Assembly: GCF_029962835.1 (NCBI RefSeq)
Contig: NC_080588.1
Location: forward strand, 69,156,001 to 69,220,000
Reading direction: 5' to 3'
DNA: 64,000 nt
From: Magnolia sinica
Lineage: Eukaryota > Streptophyta > Magnoliopsida > Magnoliales > Magnoliaceae
Numbering within the stretch: the stretch's first letter is position 1; each line of letters opens with the position of its first letter. Both the position numbers and the translations under genes were made by a program. Below, one piece after another: positions 55,011-64,000 of the stretch. The notes beneath the pieces were generated by a model, which was not told the origin of the DNA, made no database searches, and saw only the letters and a program-made list of their open reading frames with translations.

Positions 55011-57719
55011 GCTTGATCAATATGATTTAGGAGATATATTCCATCACATTAGACCAACAATTTGAATGGTCTGGATGGTGGTATATCAGTGGCACGTGTG
55101 AGAGGATGAGTAACCATTATTATCAAAGTGGTGCTAAACTAACATTAGAGTGCTTACGTTGGATGTGACCCAAGGGCCGTTCACATCCAGCGGTCTGTGT
55201 TCATCGATGAGATGTGTCATGCCTTGGGTGGTGTCCATGAACCATGACATGGCATGACGATGTTTTCTACATCATAACGCAATTTTCAAACTGCACTCGC
55301 CTCACAGGTTATACAAGGCACACGTGTGTAACATCAAAGGCGCAAAAAAAGTTGTACGTGATCATCAGCTGGGCCATAAAGATGAAATATATTAGGGCGC
55401 GGCTTCACTAAGTGGGCCACACTTGTATGTTGAGACGGACCGTTGGTTGTCCATCTGATGAACGGACCTGTCTACCTTCATGGTGGGGCCTACTGTTACG
55501 GTGGGACCTAATAAATTCATCTTAACAATTGTGACCTCTATTTTGTTGTCTTGTTTTTCGGTGGTTATTTTCTCGTCTCTCCAATAAAATTCTTAACTTT
55601 AAAATAAAAAGAATAATAAATAAATAAATAAATAAATAACAAACTCAAATAAATAATTATTGTTAATTGTGATTTTTTTTTTTCCCAGTTTGTGCAGTTG
55701 CCTTAACAGCTCTAGTTGCCATCTTTAGCAGCTATAGTGGCTTCTGCCTTGCTTAATGTCACCTTTCTCTGGCAGCTAGTGCAACTCGACTTATTGGTGT
55801 TTACTCTATTAGGGCAGTTTACTCTATTAGCTGGGCTCTTTAAGCTTAAGGTGTGCAGCGAAGATCACATCCTTTACAGATGAAGGGAGGCTTGAGAGCA
55901 TGTGGGGTGCAACGGTTAAGACAAGTAATTGACAGACTACTAAATAGAGCTGGGACATTTCTTTTAACTTCTAATAATATAATGGGAGTAGATGTGGACA
56001 ATTTTAACCAGAATTGGTGAAAGGAATTTGTATGTCTCTTCGTCTTTTTCTACTTATATCATCGTCATTTGTCCTTTTTTTTTGCCATCTAATATTAGTC
56101 GGCTACCACATCTCTTTTCGCATTTAGCTCACACCGACAATGCCAATCTTCTTGCAGTGCAACAAATAGTTCTACTGTGAGATGTTGGTGAGACCTTCAC
56201 TCTGTCCATCAGTTGCAATATCTCATGTGGGGACATGAGTCCAAAAAACTAACATAAATTTAACACTCCAAGAGAACCACAACACCAAGACACAGTTGGA
56301 ATTGGAGACTAAAACTAGCTATGATTCACTCTTTTTTTTTTTTTTTAGCCAACATCTTTTCTTCGTGTGTAGCCACACCCTCTTGGGTTGATCTCTCTCC
56401 CCTTATCTCTCCAATCGTGAAAAATATCCCTTGATCTTGTAACCTTGTCTCCTAGAATTAAGTTGTGGAGACACTTTTTGGAAATGGGAAAATAGCCCAA
56501 GAAGAGGCCTGTTGCAGCACATGCGGTCAAGATATAAACTAGTAATGGGCTTGGTCTACAAAAAGCAAGATGATACATTCATTAGATGGGCAACAAATCC
56601 ATGTTGAATGTACACCATTGGTCAGCTTCTTCTTCTTTTTTTCCTTTTCTTTTCTTTTCTTACACCAGGTTGCCAGGAATTGTTTTCTGTAACATCTGTT
56701 ATGGCCAATGAAAGGCATTGTATGCACCCATTATATACGGAGTTTATAGAGAAAAACAGAACATCTAAGATATACACATGACTCCTTTATTTTAAGCATG
56801 GTAAAGGTTACCAGGAATTCCTATATTTGCATCACTCAACTCTGAAATTCATAATATTATAAGGGTTATCAATGGGCTGGGCTACTTCAATTAGTCCAGA
56901 TCAAACATTCAAACCTATTTATTAGGTGGAAAGCCCATTGGCCCAGCCCGAGCCTGGCCTGTTCACATGTATCTTATACATGTCACCTGCTTGGCACCCA
57001 ACTGATTATCAGACGGGCATCCTTTTTCGGCCACAGGACATGAATGATGGGACACTTACTAAACAGCCTGGATCTTGCACAAAAGTCCTCCAGCTCAAGC
57101 CACTTATATTTACCTTAGGGTGGTTCTCGAGCCTGTTTCTTTTCTCCCATCAAAGGTTCAGTCCTAGGATTTTCTTTTCGCCCAGCTCAAGCCCAGGAAA
57201 TTCTTAATTATTAAATATCGAGTTGAGTCAAGCTTTCAAGACAACCTGATCGGTCTGGATATCAAGTTGAGTCAAGTGTTTGGGTTTTCAAACTATATTG
57301 CTTGAAACCCTAATTAGCTCTAGTCATTTGTTCTTGATTGAACTGAATGAATCTTCACAGTTCAATTCATTTGTGCTTCCAAATAGGACCACAATATAAA
57401 TTCAGATGGACAATCCAGCATGATGTATAGATGTTCGCTCCAAACACCCATAGAAACATATCCTCATCCATTTCATGATGGATAACTATTTCACCTGAAA
57501 TTTCGGATTCATCCAAACAGTCCCTAATCAAAACTGAGAAGAAGCAGTATTCTGGTGAGGCTCTGCTCATTCTACTTAAGAAAAGAATCAATCGCGGAAA
57601 ACTCACCACTTGACTGGATTATATCGGTGCACAAGGAACAAAACATTCACCAGGTTAATTGAATCCGATTCATGTAAAGTGACAGGAAGCCCTCTCGATG
57701 CATATGGATCTGTTTGAAG
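55011..57719. other. Intergenic, no gene seen
   Basis: Contains (AAAT)n at 55613-55638 after a 'ccaataaaattcttaac' stretch that could be the tail of a LINE, plus T-runs. No coding sequence recognised. Confidence 0.4.
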
Positions 57720-58090
57720 GTATTCCGCAACGGTAATGGTGGCTATAATGGCCACCACTGTTATCTTTATGATACGGGTCATAATGGCTGTTGCGGCCCC
57801 CCTAACGGTCTTTATGGCCTCTCTTTTTTCTTTTTCTTTTTTGTTAAAAAGAAAAAAAAAAACCTCAAAAAATCTTAATCTGCCCCGTAACATTAGGAAT
57901 AAAAAACTTAATAACCTATATCTTCCCTGTAATAGACCATTACAGGGCTGTTACGGCTTTTAGGGGGGGCGTAACGGGCCATTAACAGTTGTTGCAGTTC
58001 ATTTTTATTTTTTTTTCCATAACAGCTATTACGGCCATTACGACCCTGTAACGTATAATGGTTACCACCGTCATCTTTACTAAATGACCT
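57720..58090. mobile_element. GTAACGG-family MITE, copy 4
   Basis: Begins GGTATTCCGCAACGG then TAATGGTGGCTATAATGGCC. The interior has 'gggctgttacgg', 'ccattacgaccctgtaacg', and the far end 'ggttaccaccg'. Confidence 0.6.
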
Positions 58091-58399
58091 TTACAGCACA
58101 CCATGATCCGTTTATAGGACGAAGGTCGATAATAGGCAGTTGAATAATACCTCTCAAAAGATAAGATTCATTAAGAAACATAATGGAAATTCCATGAAGT
58201 CGTCATCTTCTTCTTCAGTATCATAGAGCCTTGCCGTGACTAACTGGGGTCAGCTTCTGAAACATGAATGCTCATGACTGCTTTGCAAAAGCTCAACAAC
58301 CATCTGCCTACTGACATCATAGCAAATTCAAGTGAGTAATTCATATTATTATCAAGCTCAAATATTTGTATTGCACCCAAGGTTTAAAGTTCTGCCTGA

Positions 58400-59170
58400 A
58401 ACCAGTGTGTATTGCCCCAGTGAGAACTGGTTTTGTACATAAACATTACAACTGTGGGGCAGTGGGCGCGTGGTGAAAAGGGAAGAAGAGATCATTGTTT
58501 TCTACCTCTAAGATAAATCCTTGAATCTACAAGAATTCTTGTATCCGCAATGCAAAAAACCTCTAAAAGGTAATATTATTGAGAATAATGAAAACGTCCG
58601 TCTACAATGCCTTTAGTATGACTTATATAAAGCCACAGGTTAGTAACTGTCCCAAAATAGTAAAACATTCCAAAAATAGAAATGACATCTAATTCTACCC
58701 CAAATCTCCTATAACACTCAAAACAAAGACTTTTAAGTGATTTCATGACTCACTAGATCCCTAAAACAATGAACAATATTAAAAACTGCAACTTAATAAA
58801 AATAGTGAGTTTTAACCTTTAAATGATCGAGTTCTGCAAAACCGTTTGCAAGCCAATAACCTTCAGCATTTGGCTAGAATGTAGAGCTTGTCGATAGCTT
58901 TCCAACAATATATTATATAGACAAAATGGATAACCGATCACAATGTTATGGCCGTTGGAAGCCATATTGTGCGCTAGACCCAGGATCAAACTTTCTGGCT
59001 CAGTTTCTTTTGATTTTGATCTTCCATGGAATTGTCCCTGACTTCGTCTCACAACAAGCTCTCCCTGAAATGAGCATGTTACTGGGTGATACCTGGCGAT
59101 ATTAATGGGTTTCAGTGGTGACCGATACAGTACACCAAAACCGATTTCCAATCCTTGATTGCGCCTGAAA
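58400..59170 (-). mobile_element. Possible solo LTR
   Basis: The - strand carries a stretch (about 58815-58960) common in plant LTRs (aacggccataac, ttatccattttgtc, ttggaaagctatcgacaagc), then a TATATAA box (58622-58630) and a T/A-rich 3' part. No LTR partner or pol sequence in the window and the ends are not fixed. Confidence 0.35.
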
Positions 59171-60036
59171 ACTTTTAACCCAACTGCACTGATAAAGCAT
59201 GGGTGAGAATCAAAGATTGGCTGCCCATGCCTTACATGTATAATTCACTGAAAAGTATGCTCCTGGCAAGGTGTTGAGACGAGGACAGGTTGTTGAGAAG
59301 AAACTATCTTATTGAAGCTCGACACATTTTTGCCGCCTTGCACGTGGGCCCATTTTACGGCACTTGCACCAGGACTCCCAAGTCAGGCAGGGTCACCCAT
59401 GGAGTCTAAGCATATAGATACACAGAGGAGCTTGTTTGAATTGCAAGCTAGAGAACTGTTTGCAAATTTCCCTTTCCATCTGATGTGCAATAGTAGGTCA
59501 AATGTGGTGTTACGCATTACTGTCTTCATCATGTGGGTGGTGTTTGGTTAACATGTATCCATGGGCTCTCTGCTATTCCTAGCAGCCAACTACTCAAGTA
59601 TATGCTTTCCACCTTTGCTCCGATGTTGATACATTTATTTGCCTTAATGCTTAGCTGTTTGTATTGGAATTGCCTTTCCATGAGCCTACTTTGGCTTGTT
59701 CCCCTTTGGGGCATGCACAGTTCTGGTTCGGAACTGTGTTGTACCGTACAATCATGTGGTTGCTGCCAATGTGAATCTCCACCCAGGCTAGTTCCAAGAG
59801 CTGCTGGTAAAACACTTTGCCATCTACCATTAAAAACGCCAACACAAATTGTAGGAGAAAGGCCAAGATGATGACAATGATGGAGGTGGTGGTGGAGATG
59901 ATATGACTATGTTATATATCCTTGAATGGTTACTTAGGCAAGATCTAAGATTCATGCATATGATGGTTTGATTTATAGTTGCACAAAGATTGAAGCAAAG
60001 TGGCAGCAGATTTGGGTGCAGAGCGGGGAAGGGTTT
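59171..60036. other. Intergenic, no gene seen
   Basis: Short overlapping ORFs on both strands with no domain or splice context. Confidence 0.4.
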
Positions 60037-62620
60037 TTTTTTTTTTGACTGACTAATAAATGATTTTATTAAATAGCAGCTTATAAAAACAAGCCGAGAA
60101 AAAAAATAAAAAAATACAAGAGCAGCGAACAAAACCTAGAACTGAAGAAAAGAACGTGCAACTAAAGGATCCACTTTAACAGATGAAGTTGCCCATTCCA
60201 AAAGATCCCTCTTGTTTTTCCAAGAAACCTCTTACCACAGACATTCTTTGTTGTGGAAACATCTAGCATTTCGCTCCCCCAAAACGTTACAAAGAATGGC
60301 TAATAGAGACAGTCACCAGAGGATCCAAGAAGAGGATTAGAGAGCCGCATAGCATGCCACATCCTAAACAGATGATGAACTGAAGAAGGCATCACCCAAG
60401 CTGAGTCGTAGACCTTAAACAAATGAGAGAAGATTTTGTAGGCGAAAACGCAGCGAATAAATAGATGGTCTATGGACTCCATGTCCCTTGTGCACATAAG
60501 ACATACATTCGGTAGGATCATGGCCTGTTTCTTAAGATTGTCAATCATGAGAAAGTGCTTGCGACCCATTGACAAGGCAAAGGAAGCCACCTTTGGACGA
60601 GCCTCATAAGACCAAAAGGCATAAAAGATATTTGATGCAAGACAATTAACCACCCGCTCTAAAAGCTCGAACTGTTAGAGCATGGCGAATCAATCCCTTT
60701 ATCTCATAGCCCAGGCCCTACATCTCATGGGTTAGAACCTCGGCCAAACCCCCCTCGTGGGCCCCACATCACATGGGTACCGCCTCACACGAGTCGCCCA
60801 CCTCAAGTGTGCCCCAACATCCCACAGGCAACCCTACTCGAGCCTAGTGTGAAAATGCCCCTACATTAATCACCCCCGGCGAGGAGTCTCGAATACGAGA
60901 CCTCGCGCTTTGATAGCAATTTGATGCAGGACAATTAACCACTTGCTCTAAATGCTCGAATTGTTAGAGCATGATGAATCAATCCCTTTATCTCATAGAC
61001 CAGGCCCCACATCTCATGGGTTAGGACCTTGGCCGAACCCCCCTCGTGGGCCCCAAATCACATGGGTACCGCTTCACACGAGCCACCCACCTTCGAGTAT
61101 GCCTCTGCATCCCACAGGCAACCCCACTCGAACCCAGTGTGAAAATGCCTCTGCATTAATATCACCCCCACTTGTGTTTGATGTAGGACGAATTGATTGA
61201 TAGAGGGATTTGATTGAAAACTTTCTAGATGGGGAGGCGCACCATGCGATGCTATCCGGGGAAGAAGGGGAGGGGGAGATGCTGCTTAGCCGTGCCATAA
61301 GCCTTACGAAATCATCCACCTCATCATCGTTTAGAGCCCTACAACACAAAGGGCACCAAACCCGCCCCCAAACTTGGCAGAGAAGCAACTAGCCACAACT
61401 ATATTCTTGTTAGGGGACAAGCTTGCCAATGAGGGAAACTCCACCTCCAAAGGATCATTGCCGCACCAACGGTCCGCCCAAAAGTGAATATGGTTGTTGT
61501 GCCCAAGAGAAAAGGCAACATTGGGTTTGACTAGATGGCATACCGACGAAACTGCTTTCCAAATAACCAAAGCACGATAAAGAGAGAATCTTTTTGTCTC
61601 CCAACCCCCGGCTTCAACACCATACTTGGCTTGTAAAACTTTTCTTCACAAAGATCCTTATGCAACTCCGAACCTCTATAGCCACTTTCCAAGGAAAGCC
61701 TTGTTCATGGATTCCAAATCCCTTATACACATGCCTCCCTCATGGGATTCCCATTTAAGAAGATGGAAATTGTGATTGATGTTCGCACATTGCCATAGAA
61801 AATCCCTCCTAAGTTTGTCCAATCTCATCAAAACAAAATTCGGACACTTGTATAATGACATATAGTAGATAGGGAGGTTTGAGAGAGTTGCCTTGATAAG
61901 GGTAACACGGGCAACCATAGTTAAATGCCTCCTTTTCCACATAGACAGTCTCCACTCAAATTTCTTAACCACCTGATTCCACAAATGCTTGGGAGGAGTG
62001 CCCACGCATAATGGAAGAACCAAATAGTTTGATGGAAACGAGCCCACTTTGCAGTCAAATATATTGGCGAAAAGAGAAGTCTCCTCGAGAGAGACCAATT
62101 CCGAGCATCTCACTTTTGTGAATATGGATCTTGAGGCCAGACATTTCTTCAAAACAACCCAATTTTTTTATTTTTTTTTCTAAGATTATCTATAATAGTT
62201 GCATCCGCTTCCGAAAAAAGTAACATGTCATCCGCAAATCGGAGGTGAGAGAGTCTCTCTTATCGAAGACCTGCGAAAACCAGAGATACAACCCACCTCT
62301 TGGCCTTTAGTGAGCATGCCACTTAAGGCTTCCACCACCAAAATGAACAAAGAAGGAGAAAGAGGCTCCCCTTGCCTTAGACCTCTCAAGCTTTTGAAAA
62401 TTTCCTTAGGAGATCTGTTAACCAACACAGAAAAAGAAGCTAACTTAACACATTCCTCCATCCATTTGATCCATATGCTGCCACATCCAATCCTCCACAA
62501 CATATAAAACCAAAAACTCCAATCTACATGATCATAGGCCTTTTCGAGGTCGAGTTTGCAAACCACACCTTTAGTTCCTTCCCTATGCTTTGAATCTATG
62601 CATTCGTGAGCAAGAAGTGG
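60037..62620 (-). mobile_element. 5'-truncated LINE with RT and zf-RVT, broken by a TRIM
   Basis: On the - strand: RT start GVVCKLDLEKAYDHVDWSF (about 62520-62580), GLRQGEPLSPSLFILVVEAL (about 62330-62390), the catalytic box LRFADDMLLFSEAD (about 62205-62250) in a shifted frame, then FEWRLSMWKRRHLTMVARVT, GGMCIRDLESMNKAFLGKWL (61676-61735), IHFWADRWCGNDPL (61450-61500), SIKSLYQSIRP (61180-61230), and CLMCTRDMESIDHLFIRC (60460-60515). The 3' UTR ends in a T-run at 60037-60048 (poly A). Frameshifts; dead. The endonuclease part is missing beyond 62620. Confidence 0.9.
60633..61164 (-). mobile_element. TRIM-like mini LTR element inside the LINE
   Basis: Two ~240-bp direct repeats with TG...CA ends (60633-60872 and 60922-61164) enclose only 49 bp. 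On the - strand the first base block after the LTR is AATT-GCTATCAAAGC, a two-mismatch copy of the iMet primer site, and GGGGG precedes the second LTR. No coding. No TSD found. Confidence 0.75.
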
Positions 62621-63135
62621 GAGTGGGAGCGTGGTTCCAATCTACGTGATCATAAGCCTTTTTGGGGAAGTGTTTGTTTCAAAACATTAGTAGTATAATC
62701 AGCTAAGAAGTGGGAGCAGGAGCATGATTCCCAAGGCGATTTGAAGTGGGAGTGGCACCATATTAGAAGGATTGTGCAACTAAGGTTTGATTTGAATGCA
62801 AGCCTATTTATTGGGTGGTGAACCTAGGCAACACAGCAATGTGCCCAAGGGGGTCAGTCCTAGGTTTTTTTTAGGCACTTTTAGTCTTCTAACTTCCATG
62901 ATACAGACAACATAGGACTAGAATCTCATTTCTTTTAAGCACTAACAAAGCCGAACCTCGATAAGAGTACATGATCAAATATAGGAGTGGAGCTTACTGC
63001 ACCTAAGGCAGACCCCAATAACAGATGTGATGATTCTCTCCTAGGGAAAAAGCAGCTCTAGTAGCACCTATGGTTACCCATGGGAATTATTATAGTCACT
63101 GCAAATGCAAACATCTGGATTGCGTTCAAGAATAG
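62621..63135. other. Gap between two opposed LINE fragments
   Basis: 'ccaatctacgtgatcataag' at 62637 repeats the LINE RT start at 62518, and 'aagtgggag' motifs recur. No other feature seen. Confidence 0.45.
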
Positions 63136-63969
63136 TCCATTGCTAGGATTGGGGTGTTTTGGGAGGATGTTTGGGCGGGCGATATCCCTTTGAAAGATGA
63201 TTTCCCAAACATTTTCAGCCTCGCCCCCGACCCTTCTATTAATGTAGCAAGTTGTTTCAAGCCCTCGGCTAGCAATTTAGAGTGGAACATTGCCTGCAGA
63301 AGAAACCTTCAAGATTGGGAAATTGAAGAATACGTGGGGCTTCTCCATTGCATCTACAGTAGTGCGCCCGATCTCCTTGCTCAAGATAAATTATTTTGGA
63401 AGCTAGACAAGTCTAGCAAATTCACGGTTAAATCTTTTTATTCTCTCCTTGACCGTGACTCATCTTCAAATGAAGCCTCCCCACCCTTTCATATTTGGAA
63501 GTATTCGGTCCCTCCAAAATTCTCCTCTTTTGGTTGGTTGGTTGCTAGTAAGAAAATCCTTACGGTTGATAATCTGCGGAAAAGGGGAATGCCTTTAGTC
63601 AATGTGTGCCTCTGTTGCATGGAAAATGAAGAATCCGTCGATCACCTCCTCCTTTCGTGTACCTTTATTTCTCGGATTTGGGCTGAATTTCTTCTCCGTT
63701 TCAATATTCAGTGGTGCTTCCCAAATTCGGTGTCTCTCCTCATCAAGGCTTGGCATGGGGTGAATCTGGGCAATCACAAGACGCGTTTGTGGAGAATGGC
63801 TTTAATCGCTATTTGGTGGGCTGTGTGGGAAGAAAGAAATGGTAGATGCTTCAGGGATTCCTTAAGTTCTGATTTGGTCATTGCTAGTAGGGCCAAGGCT
63901 TTGCTGCTAGAATGGGCGGTGTATGTTGTGGGCCTAAAAGATTGTGATTTTCTGTTTCTTGGTGTCTAG
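63136..63969 (+). CDS. LINE C-terminal ORF with zf-RVT domain (5'-truncated)
   Basis: An open frame from a stop just upstream to TAG at 63967-63969. The pattern is that of the non-LTR retrotransposon region after RT: VFWEDVWAGDIPLKDDFPN, then a helical linker, DKLFWKLDKSSKFTVKSFY, VPPKFSSFGWL, KRGMPLVNVCLCCMENEESV, DHLLLSCTFISRIW (CLCC plus H-x4-C zinc ligands), RLWRMALIAIWWAVWEERNG. No true start codon; the RT and endonuclease are missing. The frame is uninterrupted for 270 codons, unlike the neighbouring LINE, so it is a younger copy. Confidence 0.88.
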   Translation, partial: SIARIGVFWEDVWAGDIPLKDDFPNIFSLAPDPSINVASCFKPSASNLEWNIACRRNLQDWEIEEYVGLLHCIYSSAPDLLAQDKLFWKLDKSSKFTVKSFYSLLDRDSSSNEASPPFHIWKYSVPPKFSSFGWLVASKKILTVDNLRKRGMPLVNVCLCCMENEESVDHLLLSCTFISRIWAEFLLRFNIQWCFPNSVSLLIKAWHGVNLGNHKTRLWRMALIAIWWAVWEERNGRCFRDSLSSDLVIASRAKALLLEWAVYVVGLKDCDFLFLGV

Positions 63970-64000
63970 TTGAGATCAGGGTGTGCCGAATTGGTTACGT

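Noticed and set aside
58819-59151. 110-aa ORF as a possible gene
   Set aside because: Its sequence resembles a translated plant LTR stretch; no protein family match.

Overview
This is nuclear DNA of a flowering plant. The evidence is intron-rich GT-AG genes, a plant-specific Dof zinc-finger gene, Ty3/gypsy, LINE, SINE, TRIM and MITE elements, and many microsatellites. The very abundant foldback repeats with GTGGGGCCCACC-type ends and 'gaacggtc' motifs resemble repeats I associate with magnoliids (Magnolia, Liriodendron, Cinnamomum), but that placement is inference only.

Only two host genes can be supported. The first, on the + strand, is the 3' part of a PP2A B55-type regulatory subunit gene. 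Ten exons run from 1502 to 24332 and join in frame as 362 codons including the stop; the N-terminal exons lie left of the window. The second is a Dof transcription factor on the - strand (29520-30482, 320 aa, no intron in its coding region).

The rest is repeats. Within the B55 introns are a hAT-like MITE (1734-2328), LINE pieces, SINEs, a hAT MITE with a perfect 8-bp target duplication (9125-9649), and a 13.5-kb intron. That intron holds an old gypsy element split by a younger internally deleted gypsy chromovirus (10908-15128). The whole nest is bracketed by inverted arms (about 9838-10480 and 19130-19585). Downstream of B55 are microsatellites and a ~100-bp minisatellite (27890-28640) beyond the 3' end of the Dof gene.

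From 31 to 59 kb I find no coding gene. The region holds foldback MITEs (about 31.9, 37.2, 42.4, 49.5 and 50.9 kb), a U2 snRNA pseudogene (33552), two SINEs of one family (34012 and about 38115), a LINE RNase H relic (34.3-34.8 kb), a 4-kb element with ~1.15-kb inverted arms around a ~0.7-kb higher-order tandem array (45445-49460), a hAT element with a perfect TSD (51181-51681), and a possible solo LTR (58.4-59.2 kb). The right end has two opposed LINE fragments: a - strand one (60037-62620) broken by a TRIM-like element (60633-61164), and a + strand one (63136-63969).

The two host genes have no evident functional link. B55 shows how a conserved gene keeps its reading frame while its introns fill with nested transposons. 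I found no new multi-gene system; the structurally most unusual object is the long-inverted-repeat element with the internal array at 45-49 kb.
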